Shown piece after piece: positions 46,505 to 54,705 of a stretch of 64,000 bases of DNA. A program made the translations under genes and the position numbers. Below the pieces are notes generated by a model that was not told where the DNA came from, ran no database searches, and saw only the letters and a program-made list of their open reading frames with translations. Every line of letters begins with the position of its first letter. Position 1 is the first letter of the stretch. The stretch comes from Phycisphaerae bacterium (lineage in GTDB: Bacteria; Planctomycetota; Phycisphaerae; Sedimentisphaerales; Anaerobacaceae). The stretch is from NCBI GenBank assembly GCA_012744475.1, contig JAAYBV010000003.1:1-64000 (forward strand), read 5' to 3'.

Positions 46505-47413
46505 CTATGGATTCGGATACTTGACCGAGCAGCCGTAGGGGGGCGTGGTCGGCGTGGTCACCGGCTGGCCGGCCAACAACTGAGAGATGGCCTGGTCCAC
46601 GTAATTGACGTTCGCGACGTTTGCCTCCACCTTGCCCATCGGCGCGTTGTCGATGGCTCCCTGGTAGACGACCACGCCATCCTTGTCGATGACGAATATG
46701 TGGGGTGTGGTTCTCGCCCCGAAGGCCCGTCCGACCTGGCCCGACCGATCGTCAATGATTGGATAGGGCAGCTTGTGCTCTTTGGCGAACGTGACGTTGG
46801 CTTCCACCTTCGTGTGGTTGGTGCTGTTGACGGCTAACCACACGACCTCTTTGTCCTTGTACTTGTTGGCCAACTCCACCATCGTCGGCTTCGTATTGTA
46901 GTGATACAGGGAGAACGGGCATTCCATGTTGAACCATTCGAGCACGACGATCCTTCCCTCGAGGTCGGACAGCTTGTAGGTCCGGCCGTCAAAACTCTTG
47001 AGCTCCACGTCGGGGGCGCTGCGGCCTCGGCGCCCGGTCCGCTGGGGCCTGTCGGCTCGCTGTCGCATCCCTTGCGTCATCCGCTGCTGCTGTTGCTGAA
47101 GCTGCGCAAGCCTGGTGCGGAACGTCTCCTGCTGGCTGGCGATGAGCTTCTCGACCCTGCCGGCGGTCTCGGTGGCCTTCTCCTTGACCGCGCTGGCGTG
47201 GATGGCCTGCAACTGCTCGATCAGGGAGTCCTGCTGGCTCTTCAGTTCGTCGATCTGCTGCTGCAATGCCTGGACGCGTTGCTGCTGTTGCACAGCCATG
47301 CGCTGGTTGGCGGGGTCCTGTCCGGCAGGTCCCGAGCCTCCCTGGGCGAGCGAAATCGACGTCCACAACAGCACCACCGCTCCGATGGCGACCGTGTTCG
47401 GTTTCCGTGTCAT
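46505..47413 (-). CDS. Exported thioredoxin-fold (AhpC/TSA-like) protein with coiled-coil N-terminus
   Basis: A 302-residue protein with a signal peptide (VAIGAVVLLWTSISLAQ). Residues about 30-120 are Gln-rich and heptad-like (QQQQRVQALQQQIDELKSQQ), a coiled coil. From about 130 a redoxin domain follows: SAPDVELKSFDGRTYKLSDL, IVVLEWFNMECPFSLYHY and TTPHIFVIDKDGVVVYQG. It has a single Cys in the ECPFS position, not the CxxC of thioredoxins, closer to peroxiredoxin-like or AhpC/TSA proteins of planctomycetes. It likely acts in the periplasm; the reaction is unknown. It follows the trp genes on the same strand but about 200 bp beyond trpA. Confidence 0.75.
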   Translation of the reverse strand: MTRKPNTVAIGAVVLLWTSISLAQGGSGPAGQDPANQRMAVQQQQRVQALQQQIDELKSQQDSLIEQLQAIHASAVKEKATETAGRVEKLIASQQETFRTRLAQLQQQQQRMTQGMRQRADRPQRTGRRGRSAPDVELKSFDGRTYKLSDLEGRIVVLEWFNMECPFSLYHYNTKPTMVELANKYKDKEVVWLAVNSTNHTKVEANVTFAKEHKLPYPIIDDRSGQVGRAFGARTTPHIFVIDKDGVVVYQGAIDNAPMGKVEANVANVNYVDQAISQLLAGQPVTTPTTPPYGCSVKYPNP

Positions 47414-47612
47414 GGCGATATCCTCCTAACAAGCAAAGGTTTTTTCCGATTTGCCTTCTACTTCGGCAGTTTTTCCGTGATACCCCACTTAAACTACCTG
47501 CTTGAAGATGTTGCGTACGGATTCCTACTGCCGTCAGAGGAGAAAGGTTCACCCGCGGACGAAAAATGGGGGGAAACAGGCGCTTTCGCATGCGGACACG
47601 TATCGTCCGGCT

Positions 47613-48422
47613 TTATCCGGACGTGGAAAGGGCCGCCTTGACCTGTCGGACGAAGGCGGAGACCTCGGCAATCGCCCGGGCGGGATCGTCCAGGTGGGCC
47701 TCGATCATGCCCACGATCCGCGATCCGATGATTGCGCCGTCGGCGCCCGCGTCGGCCACCGCCCGCGCGTGTTCAGGTTTGCTGATGCCGAACCCCACAC
47801 AGATCGGGACGGTGGTTAGCGATTTGAGCCGACGAACCAGGTCTTGTACACTGTCGGAGAGGGTGTCACGACTCCCCGTGACACCGAGGACGGAGACCGT
47901 ATAGATGAAGCCCGTCGTCTTGGCGGCGATCCGTCTCATTCGTTCGGGCGAAGTGTTGGGCGTGACCATAAAGACGCTGTCCAGGCCGGCGGCGCGGATC
48001 GGTCCGAGCACCTCACCTGCGTCGTCGATCATCATGTCGGCCACGAGAACGCTGTTGACACCCGCCGCGTGGGCGTCGCGGAAGAACGCCTCCGTTCCAT
48101 AATGGCCGATGAGGTTGTAGTACATCAGCAGACCGATGGGGATGTCCCTGTACTGCTTGACCTGCCGGATGAACTCCATTGCCCGGCGTACATTCATTCC
48201 ACTGCGCACCGCGCGGATGTCGGCCTTCTGAATGGTCGGCCCGTCGGCGATGGGGTCCGAGAACGGGATGCCAAGTTCGAGGATATCCGCTCCGGCGTCG
48301 ATGGTGGCTTTGACCAGGGCCAGGCTGTTGTCGAAGTCCGGATCGCCGATGACGAAGAACGGGATGAGCGCCGCCCGTTTCTCTCTTCTCAGTGCGGAAA
48401 ACACGTCACTATAGGATTTCAT
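47613..48422 (-). CDS. trpA: Tryptophan synthase alpha chain
   Basis: A 269-residue (beta/alpha)8 subunit splitting indole-3-glycerol phosphate into indole, passed to TrpB, and glyceraldehyde-3-phosphate. The catalytic Glu and Asp lie in ILELGIPFSDPIADGPTIQ; VTGSRDTLS and GFGISKPEHA complete the phosphate site. Length normal. Last gene of the trp cluster, 55 bp after trpB. Confidence 0.97.
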   Translation of the reverse strand: MKSYSDVFSALRREKRAALIPFFVIGDPDFDNSLALVKATIDAGADILELGIPFSDPIADGPTIQKADIRAVRSGMNVRRAMEFIRQVKQYRDIPIGLLMYYNLIGHYGTEAFFRDAHAAGVNSVLVADMMIDDAGEVLGPIRAAGLDSVFMVTPNTSPERMRRIAAKTTGFIYTVSVLGVTGSRDTLSDSVQDLVRRLKSLTTVPICVGFGISKPEHARAVADAGADGAIIGSRIVGMIEAHLDDPARAIAEVSAFVRQVKAALSTSG

Positions 48423-48451
48423 GCTTGTTGATCCTGTCTATGTTGCTCTTG

Positions 48452-48484
48452 GATAGGTCCCATAGGTCCGATCGGACCTATTCC
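48452..48484. repeat. GGTCC/GGACC palindromic repeat at the trpB stop codon
   Basis: TAGGTCCCATAGGTCC is followed by its partial inverse GATCGGACCTATTCC; the TAG stop of trpB (48478-48480, minus strand) lies inside. Related units are at 49675-49702 and 53921-53942. Confidence 0.5.
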
Positions 48485-49653
48485 AACGGTCGATGTGCTT
48501 CCACGATTCCGACGTCTTTGTCACCCCGGCCGGAAAGATTGACCATGACGACAGTCTCCGGGGCCAGCGTGCCCTTCAGGCCGGCCACGTAGGCCAGCGC
48601 GTGCGTGCTCTCCAGGGCCGGCAAGATGCCCTCGATGCGCGTCAGCAGGCCAAATGTCTCGAGTACGTCCGCATCCTCGGCGGCGACGTACTGGGCCCGG
48701 CCGATGTCACTCAGGTAGCAGTGTTCCGGGCCCACCCCCGGATAGTCCAGGCCCGCGCTGATCGACTCGGTGTCCAGAACCTGCCCCTCCTCATCCTGGA
48801 GCAAATATGACCGCGCCCCGTGAAGGACTCCGGGCGTGCCCGCAACGATGCTGGCGGCGTGCTTGCCCGTGGCGACTCCCTGGCCGCCGGCCTCGACGCC
48901 GATCAGCTTGACGTCGGGGTCGTCGATGAAGTGAGCGAAAGCCCCGATGGCGTTACTGCCACCTCCGACGCAGGCAACCACCATGTCGGGCAGGCGGCCC
49001 ACCTGCTCGAGAAACTGCTGCCGGGCCTCTCGGCTGATGCAACTCTGGAAGTGCCGCACGATCATCGGGTAGGGGTGCGGCCCGGCGGCGGTGCCGAACA
49101 GGTAGAACGTGTCCGTCACGTGCGCCGTCCAGTATCGCAGCGCATCGTTGATCGCATCCTTGAGGGTCCCTGTACCGCCCTCCACCGGTATGACTTCCGC
49201 GCCGCAGAGCTTCATCTTGTGGACGTTGACGCTTTGTCGCGCGACGTCGGTGACGCCCATGAAGATTTTCGTTTCCATCCCGAGCAGGGCGCCGATCATG
49301 GCGGTGGCCAACCCATGCTGGCCCGCGCCGGTTTCGGCGATCAGCTTGCTCTTGCCCATGTGCTTGGCGAGCAGGCCCTGGCCGAGCGTGTTGTTGACCT
49401 TGTGCGCGCCGCCGTGGAGCAGATCCTCGCGCTTGAGGTAGACCTGGAATCCCACGTGCTCGCTGAATCGCTTCGCATGGTACAGCGGGGTAGGGCGGCC
49501 GGCGTAGTGCGCCGACAGGTCGGCCAGCTCCGCCACGAACGCCGGATCGTCACGAAATCGATCGAACGCCTCCTCCAGTTCCTCCAGCACCGGGATGAGC
49601 ACCTCGGGGACGTAGTAGCCGCCGTAGTCGCCGTATCTGCCTCTGTGTTTCAT
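48478..49653 (-). CDS. trpB: Tryptophan synthase beta chain
   Basis: A 391-residue PLP enzyme condensing indole with serine. The PLP lysine is in [12 protein letters not shown], and [16 protein letters not shown] and [13 protein letters not shown] follow as in TrpB1 enzymes. AAAGGA precedes the ATG at 49653. A frame open further upstream belongs to a repeat and trpF and is not used. The stop codon is inside a short palindromic repeat. Confidence 0.97.
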   Translation of the reverse strand: MKHRGRYGDYGGYYVPEVLIPVLEELEEAFDRFRDDPAFVAELADLSAHYAGRPTPLYHAKRFSEHVGFQVYLKREDLLHGGAHKVNNTLGQGLLAKHMGKSKLIAETGAGQHGLATAMIGALLGMETKIFMGVTDVARQSVNVHKMKLCGAEVIPVEGGTGTLKDAINDALRYWTAHVTDTFYLFGTAAGPHPYPMIVRHFQSCISREARQQFLEQVGRLPDMVVACVGGGSNAIGAFAHFIDDPDVKLIGVEAGGQGVATGKHAASIVAGTPGVLHGARSYLLQDEEGQVLDTESISAGLDYPGVGPEHCYLSDIGRAQYVAAEDADVLETFGLLTRIEGILPALESTHALAYVAGLKGTLAPETVVMVNLSGRGDKDVGIVEAHRPLE

Positions 49654-49674
49654 GTCGAATGTCCTTTCAAACAC

Positions 49675-49702
49675 AGGTCCCATTGGACCTACAGGACCTA
49701 TG
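49675..49702. repeat. GGTCC/GGACC repeat between trpF and trpB
   Basis: AGGTCCCATTGGACCTACAG followed by GACCTATGG: the same GGTCC-AT-GGACC units as at 48452-48484, filling most of the 50-bp trpF-trpB spacer just upstream of the trpB ribosome-binding site. Confidence 0.5.
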
Positions 49703-49703
49703 G

Positions 49704-50327
49704 TCACGCTCTCAAGTGTCGGATATTGTCGAAGAGCCGCTTCATCTTCTGGTGGTCTTTCTTGCCGGGCGAAGCCTCGACACCGCTGCACACGTCGATC
49801 CCATAGACCCCGAGTTCGACGGCCGCGACCGCGTTGTCCGGATTGATCCCACCGGCCAGGAAGATGCGCTTGCCGATGTGGCCGATGATGTTCCAGTCGA
49901 AGGTCAGGCCGGTGCCGCCGTACTTGCTCGGGTCGTACGCATCGAGCACGATGGCGTCCGTGAAGAAATTGTCCGCCTGTTGAATGTCGCCGGCATTTTT
50001 GACGCGGATCGCCTTCATCGTCTTGGGGCTGTCGTAGGCCAGCCAGCGACAGAATTCGGCGTTCTCGTCCCCATGCAACTGGATCCAGTCGAGCTGGCAT
50101 TGGCTGGCGATCTCCCGCGTCTCTTCGAGGGAACTGTTGACGAACACGCCGGCGAGGTCCACGAAGGCGGGCAGCTTGTTGATGATCTTCGTCGCCGCTT
50201 CCGGCTGGATATACCGCGGGCTTTTCAAGTAGAAGTTGAACCCGATCAGGTCGGCGCCCATTTCCAGGGCCGCCACAGCATCATCGTAGTTCGTAATTCC
50301 GCAAATCTTGACCTTAGGTATCAGCAT
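49704..50327 (-). CDS. trpF: Phosphoribosylanthranilate isomerase
   Basis: A 207-residue (beta/alpha)8 enzyme doing the Amadori rearrangement of phosphoribosylanthranilate. The catalytic Cys is in VKICGITN, the catalytic Asp in IVLDAYD, and LAGGINPDN forms the phosphate site. It sits between trpD and trpB; trpC, which should act next in the pathway, is not in this cluster. Confidence 0.96.
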   Translation of the reverse strand: MLIPKVKICGITNYDDAVAALEMGADLIGFNFYLKSPRYIQPEAATKIINKLPAFVDLAGVFVNSSLEETREIASQCQLDWIQLHGDENAEFCRWLAYDSPKTMKAIRVKNAGDIQQADNFFTDAIVLDAYDPSKYGGTGLTFDWNIIGHIGKRIFLAGGINPDNAVAAVELGVYGIDVCSGVEASPGKKDHQKMKRLFDNIRHLRA

Positions 50328-50354
50328 GACAGTGATCCGAAATACAGAGAAAAT

Positions 50355-51374
50355 TCACCCTTTGTTGGAGACCTCGATCAGTGTTTCGAGACAGTTCATG
50401 GCCTTCCCGTCGTCGATCGAATACTCCGCCAGCGGGATGGCCTGTTGAAAGTCGTTCACCAGTCCGGCCACGATGATCGCGGCGGCCGCGTTCAGGACAA
50501 CGATATCGCGGCGAGGCCCCTGTTCCTTGCCGCTGAGGATATGGCGGATCAGAGCGGCATTGGTGATGGCGTCACCGCTGCCAAGCTGGTCGATGGACGC
50601 GCCGGCGAAACCGAATTCGGACGGGTCGAGCTCTAAGGATTCGATGCGCCCATCACGCAGCTCGATGACCTTCGTCTTGCCCAACAGGCTGATCTCGTCC
50701 ATGCCCTGGCCGTGGACGACCATTGCCCGTTTGGCGCCCAGCAGCCGGAGCGTTTCGGCGATGCGGTCCAGCAGCTCGACGTCGGAGACGCCCATCACCT
50801 GGGCGGTCGCGCGGGCGGGATTGGCCAGAGGCCCTAAGATGTTGAACGCGGTCCGAAAGTCCAGGCTCTTGCGGATCGGCTGGACAAAACGCATCGCCGG
50901 ATGGAACTTCGGCGCGAACATGAACCCGATGTGGGCCCGTCGAATGCACTCGGCGACGACGTCCGGGCCAGGGTCGATCTTGACACCCAACTCGTCGAGC
51001 ACGTCGGCGGAGCCGCACCGGCTGGTAATGCCGCGGTTGCCATGCTTGGCGACGTAGACGCCGGCGCCGGCTGCGACCAGAGCGGCGGCGGTCGAGATGT
51101 TGAATGTCTTGATCACCGCGCCGCCCGTGCCACAGGTGTCAACGAGGTTGTCGATTTCCACGTTGACGGGCACCGCATGATCGCGAAGCGACTGTGCCAG
51201 GCCCGCCATCTCCGCCGATGTCGCCCGCTTCATCCGCATCATGGCCAGGAATGCCGCGATCTGCACCTCCGTGACTTCGCCCTCGAAGATCCGGTCTTGC
51301 AGGGCCTTGGCCTGCTCGAACGTCAGGTCGTTTCCGTTCAGGATGATCTCCAGGTACTCGGTGATTGTCGCCAT
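50355..51374 (-). CDS. trpD: Anthranilate phosphoribosyltransferase
   Basis: A 339-residue type III phosphoribosyltransferase joining anthranilate to PRPP. The PRPP glycine motif DTCGTGGAVIKTFNIST, KHGNRGITSRCGSADVLDELG and the LGPLANPA motif are intact. It is a separate protein, not fused to TrpG, and begins 3 bp after the trpG stop, so translation is probably coupled. Confidence 0.97.
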   Translation of the reverse strand: MATITEYLEIILNGNDLTFEQAKALQDRIFEGEVTEVQIAAFLAMMRMKRATSAEMAGLAQSLRDHAVPVNVEIDNLVDTCGTGGAVIKTFNISTAAALVAAGAGVYVAKHGNRGITSRCGSADVLDELGVKIDPGPDVVAECIRRAHIGFMFAPKFHPAMRFVQPIRKSLDFRTAFNILGPLANPARATAQVMGVSDVELLDRIAETLRLLGAKRAMVVHGQGMDEISLLGKTKVIELRDGRIESLELDPSEFGFAGASIDQLGSGDAITNAALIRHILSGKEQGPRRDIVVLNAAAAIIVAGLVNDFQQAIPLAEYSIDDGKAMNCLETLIEVSNKG

Positions 51375-51377
51375 GGC

Positions 51378-51989
51378 TTAGCTCCCTACCGTTTGTCTCT
51401 TCTGGGCCGCGATGCGCAGGATGTTCTGGATGATCTTGCCCCCGGCGGGGGTCAGGATGCTCTCGGGATGGAACTGGACGCCGTAGATGGGCAACTCCTT
51501 GTGCTGGACGCCCATGACGACGCCCTCGAATTCTGCGGTTTTCTCCAGGCAGTCGGGCAATCGCTGGGCCATCAGGCTGTGGTACCGCCCGGCCTGGAGC
51601 GGGTTCTCGATGCCTGCGAACAGCCCTTTCTCGTTGTGGCTGACGCGCGAGGGCTTGCCGTGCATCGGCTCCGGGGCGTGGCCGATCGTGCCGCCGAAGT
51701 GCTGCACGATGATCTGGTGCCCCAGGCAGACGCCGAAGATGGGCAGCTTGTCCTGGAAATACGCCACCGCTTCGAGCGACACGCCAGCAGTGTCCGGGTT
51801 GCCCGGTCCCGGCGAGAGCACCAGTAGATCGGGATCGAGCTGGGCACAGACCGCAATCAGATCGTCGAGGCTCGTGTCGGCGCGGTACACGCGGGTCGCG
51901 CAGCCCCGCTTGCCGAAATCGTCCACGAGGTTGTACGTGAACGAGTCGAAGTTGTCGATGAACAGGACTCTGGTGTCGTTCGTTTGCAT
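51378..51989 (-). CDS. trpG: Anthranilate synthase component II (glutamine amidotransferase)
   Basis: A 203-residue class I amidotransferase supplying ammonia to TrpE. IDNFDSFTYNLV, the nucleophile Cys in GVCLGHQ, YHSLMA and the His/Glu pair in VQFHPESILTPAG are present. The ATG at 51989 has AAGGA 8 nt upstream; a GTG 15 nt earlier is less likely. It could also serve a p-aminobenzoate synthase, as in other bacteria. Confidence 0.95.
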   Translation of the reverse strand: MQTNDTRVLFIDNFDSFTYNLVDDFGKRGCATRVYRADTSLDDLIAVCAQLDPDLLVLSPGPGNPDTAGVSLEAVAYFQDKLPIFGVCLGHQIIVQHFGGTIGHAPEPMHGKPSRVSHNEKGLFAGIENPLQAGRYHSLMAQRLPDCLEKTAEFEGVVMGVQHKELPIYGVQFHPESILTPAGGKIIQNILRIAAQKRQTVGS

Positions 51990-52030
51990 GGTTTCGTCCT
52001 TCACGCGGTGCTTTCGGTGTCACCTTGCGA

Positions 52031-53626
52031 TCACTGTCCTCGAATGGCGCGGATGCAGGAGCGGGCCTTGTGCTCGGTCTCTTCGAATTCGGTCTTGGGC
52101 ACACTGTCGTGCACGATCCCGGCGCCGGCGCGGATGTAGGCGGTGTGGTCGCGAACCTGGAGGCTGCGGATCGTGATGCAACTGTCGAACTGACCGTCCA
52201 CCGTCAGGTACATGACGGCGCCGCCGTAGTAGCCCCGCTTGTTCTTTTCGAGCCGGCGGATGATCTTCATCGCCTCGATCTTCGGCGCGCCGGTGAGCGT
52301 TCCCATATTCATCGTCGCCAGGTAGGCGCTTAGCGCATCGAGGTCGGGCCGGAGCGTGCCTTTGACGTTGCTGACCAGGTGCTGGACAGATTCGTATTTC
52401 TCCACGGTCAGCAGCTCATTGACGACCCGGCTGCCCGGATCGGCCACGCGGGCGATGTCGTTCCTCGCCAGGTCCACCAGCATCATATGCTCAGCCAGTT
52501 CCTTGCGGTCCAGCTTCAGCTCCGCCTCGTATCGGAAGTCGGTGTCGGGGTCGATCTCGCCGTCGATGCGTCCTCGCGGCTTGGTGCCCGCGATGGGCCG
52601 GATTTCGACATGGCGTGGACCGGTCCCGCTGACACGGAGGTTCAACTCGGGGCTGGAGCCCATCAGCACCGCGCTGGGCATGTTCAGATAGAACATGTAC
52701 GGCGACGGGTTCAGCTTGCGCAACCGCTTGTAAACGTCCAGCGGCTCGTCCGGACACGGTTCGGTGATCGTCCGGCTCAGAACGACCTGAAAGATGTCCC
52801 CGTCGACAATGTGCTGCTTGGCGGCGCGGACCATGTTCTCGTATTCGCTCTGGCCTGTATCGCTTGACGCGGCCAGCAGGGGGCCGTCGTAGCGCCTGCC
52901 CTTGGGCGGCTCGAACCGCGCCATGTTGAAGTAGTAATCGAAGGTGTCCTGCGCCTCGGCGACGACCGCCTCGCGGTTGCCGTTGGTGACCATGCAATTG
53001 ACCACGACATACCCCTGGTTGTGCTCGTGGTCCATCAGGAAGATGTTGTCGGCGAAAAAAAGCTCGTAGTCGGGATTGCCCAGGACGTCCTGCTCGCTGG
53101 CCGGCAGCTTCTCGAACTGGTCCACGAAGTCATAGCTGAGGGCCCCGAGCAGGCCGCAGGTGACTCGGAAGGGTTTGCTTGCCAGCCGGAACGCGAACGC
53201 CACCGCCCGCAGAACGTCCATCTGATTTGTGCTGCGAAGCCGGGTCTGTTCGTCCATCGTCCCTTCTGTCGGCCGGATCCGCCCGATGATCCGATCCGCC
53301 TCGAACATGACCGTTTCGCAGAAGGCAAACCGCTTCTCGTCACCGGCCAGGTAACCGAGCATCCGCTTTCCGGTCTTGCTGAGGGCCTGGATGCGAAAGT
53401 CCAATCCTGTGCCGGTCAGGTACAGGGCCGGTCGGGCGGTCCCGAAACTGAGTGCCCCCGTGCCCGCCAGGTACTCGCGGGATTCCAGCAGGCAGCAATT
53501 CTTGGCCCGGCCGTAGTCGGTCAGTTTCGCGAAGAAATCGAGGGGATCGCCCACGTCGATCCGCTTGACGATCGGGACGATCTGGCCCGGTTCGGCCCCG
53601 CGTATGATCTGTCGATAATCATCCAT
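52031..53626 (-). CDS. trpE: Anthranilate synthase component I
   Basis: A 531-residue chorismate-using enzyme, first committed step to tryptophan. The feedback-binding motif CCLLESREYL near residue 45 matches the LLES site at which tryptophan inhibits TrpE; the chorismate site has IAGTKPRGR, ELAEHMMLVDLARND and LTGAPKIEAM. Full length. It is preceded by the trp leader peptide and attenuator (53679-53826), so it is controlled both by enzyme inhibition and by transcription. Confidence 0.97.
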   Translation of the reverse strand: MDDYRQIIRGAEPGQIVPIVKRIDVGDPLDFFAKLTDYGRAKNCCLLESREYLAGTGALSFGTARPALYLTGTGLDFRIQALSKTGKRMLGYLAGDEKRFAFCETVMFEADRIIGRIRPTEGTMDEQTRLRSTNQMDVLRAVAFAFRLASKPFRVTCGLLGALSYDFVDQFEKLPASEQDVLGNPDYELFFADNIFLMDHEHNQGYVVVNCMVTNGNREAVVAEAQDTFDYYFNMARFEPPKGRRYDGPLLAASSDTGQSEYENMVRAAKQHIVDGDIFQVVLSRTITEPCPDEPLDVYKRLRKLNPSPYMFYLNMPSAVLMGSSPELNLRVSGTGPRHVEIRPIAGTKPRGRIDGEIDPDTDFRYEAELKLDRKELAEHMMLVDLARNDIARVADPGSRVVNELLTVEKYESVQHLVSNVKGTLRPDLDALSAYLATMNMGTLTGAPKIEAMKIIRRLEKNKRGYYGGAVMYLTVDGQFDSCITIRSLQVRDHTAYIRAGAGIVHDSVPKTEFEETEHKARSCIRAIRGQ

Positions 53627-53678
53627 AAGTCCGGCTCTCAGAATAGCGAAGTTCTACTGACACAGCCGCCGAAACACC

Positions 53679-53716
53679 AAAAAAAAACGCAGCCTGCTGG
53701 TTCCAACAGGCTGCGT
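53679..53716 (-). terminator. trp attenuator (intrinsic terminator in the trpE leader)
   Basis: On the minus strand ACGCAGCCTG (53716-53707 complement) and CAGGCTGCGT form a perfect 10-bp stem followed by nine U (53687-53679), 53 nt before the trpE ATG. It follows the leader peptide stop by 35 nt. An alternative pairing is visible: GGGCGAGCG, the last codons of the leader peptide, with CGCAGCCT of the terminator 5' arm, which would open the terminator when the ribosome stalls at the Trp codons. Confidence 0.85.
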
Positions 53717-53751
53717 CACAAGGTCTTTCTTAGCGGTTTTTCTATGGCAAA

Positions 53752-53826
53752 TTATCGCTCGCCCGTCGGATTTATCTCCTCAGGCCACCACCAAAAGTTG
53801 CAATGATAGCGATAGTTCAGCGTCAT
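53752..53826 (-). CDS. trpL: trp operon leader peptide with three consecutive Trp codons
   Basis: A 24-codon frame, ATG at 53826 and TAA at 53754-53752, whose centre reads CNFWWWPEE: codons 12-14 (53793-53785) are TGG TGG TGG. It sits between a consensus promoter and the attenuator hairpin, exactly the design of translation-coupled attenuation: tryptophan shortage stalls the ribosome at W12-W14 and spares downstream trp genes from termination. The promoter -10 box lies only 9 nt before the ATG, so the mRNA would have almost no 5' leader and no usable Shine-Dalgarno site. It is too short for normal gene finders. Confidence 0.85.
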   Translation of the reverse strand: MTLNYRYHCNFWWWPEEINPTGER

Positions 53827-53835
53827 AGTGCCCCT

Positions 53836-53864
53836 ATTAAACCGGCTTTCTCCGAGTTTGTCAA
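53836..53864 (-). promoter_or_regulatory. trp promoter
   Basis: On the minus strand a perfect TTGACA (53859-53864) and TTTAAT (53836-53841) are spaced by 17 bp. The predicted start near 53829 gives a 3-nt leader before the trpL ATG. Confidence 0.8.
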
Positions 53865-53904
53865 GCGGGAAAAAACAGAAATTTTTGTCCACCCGGTTCC
53901 GCAG

Positions 53905-54645
53905 CTACCATTGGGCCTCGATATAGGGTCCTATCGGACCTTCGGGTTTGGGTTTCGGGCGGCTTTTCAGGATCGCCTCGGCGATGGCGATGTCGCTCGG
54001 GACCGTGATCTTGATGTTGGACGAATCCGTGCGGACGATGGAAACCTCGTGGCCCAGCGCTTCGACCAGGAAGGCGTCATCAGTGACTTGGGCGGGGTCG
54101 AGCCGGGTCAGATTCTCGTAGGCCTTGCGGAGCAGGCCGGCCTCGAAGACCTGGGGCGTCTGGGCTTCGAAGAGATTGGCCCGGTCCACGGTCCGCGTGA
54201 TGACGCCGTCCTTGGCCTCCTTGAGGGTCGCCGTGACCGGACAGGCGGGAATGGCGGCGCCGCTCTTGCCGGCGGCGGCGATGACCTCCCCGACGAGCTG
54301 GTCGGTCGCACAGCATCGGCACGCATCGTGGACCGCGATCAGATCGATGTCGTCGTTGACCAGTTCGAGGGCCTTTCGGACGGTATCGAACCGCTCGCCT
54401 CCACCGAAGAAGATCTTGACGCCGAAGAACTTCAGGTTGGCGCCCCATTTGACGTTGACGATCTCCTCGTCTGCCTTGGAGATGCCCAGGAGCACCTGTT
54501 TGACGTCGTCGCGGTTGGCGAACAGCTCGATGCTTCGCACGAAGACCGCCCGGCCGTCAACGTCGGTGAATTGCTTCTTTCGCTTTCCCCCGAACCGGGT
54601 TCCCGGTCCGGCGGCACAGATGATCGCTGCCACACTCTTGGCCAA
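53905..54645 (-). CDS. ispD: 2-C-methyl-D-erythritol 4-phosphate cytidylyltransferase IspD
   Basis: A 246-residue enzyme of the MEP isoprenoid route, transferring CMP from CTP to methylerythritol phosphate. IICAAGPGTRFGG with the GKRKKQF basic loop, LIAVHDACR and QTPQVFEAGLL are typical. Translation starts at TTG (54645) with AGGAG upstream; an ATG at 54684 would add 13 residues derived from a palindromic repeat. The last 14 residues (PEGPIGPYIEAQW region) are encoded by a GGTCC-type repeat and are not part of the family fold. Confidence 0.95.
   Translation of the reverse strand: MAKSVAAIICAAGPGTRFGGKRKKQFTDVDGRAVFVRSIELFANRDDVKQVLLGISKADEEIVNVKWGANLKFFGVKIFFGGGERFDTVRKALELVNDDIDLIAVHDACRCCATDQLVGEVIAAAGKSGAAIPACPVTATLKEAKDGVITRTVDRANLFEAQTPQVFEAGLLRKAYENLTRLDPAQVTDDAFLVEALGHEVSIVRTDSSNIKITVPSDIAIAEAILKSRPKPKPEGPIGPYIEAQW
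53921..53942. repeat. GGTCC/GGACC repeat inside the 3' end of ispD
   Basis: ATATAGGGTCCTATCGGACC resembles the repeat units at 48452-48484 and 49675-49702 and is translated into the Pro-Gly-Ile-Gly tail of IspD, just downstream of the trp promoter region on the other side. Confidence 0.4.
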
Positions 54646-54668
54646 CGTCTTCTCCTTTATTTGTTGGT

Positions 54669-54694
54669 GGGGGCGAATGATCATTCGCCCCTAC
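54669..54694. repeat. GGGCGAAT palindromic repeat upstream of ispD
   Basis: GGGCGAATGATCATTCGCCC is a perfect 20-bp palindrome at 54671-54690 with CTAC after it, 25 bp upstream of the ispD start and 12 bp after the cobO stop. It is the second copy of the element at 17967-17993. Confidence 0.65.
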
Positions 54695-54705
54695 AGGGCT
54701 CACGG

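Noticed and set aside
53627-53880. A T-box element controlling trp
   Set aside because: No T-box consensus (AGGGUGGNACCGCG type) is present; the Trp-rich leader peptide plus terminator explains the region.
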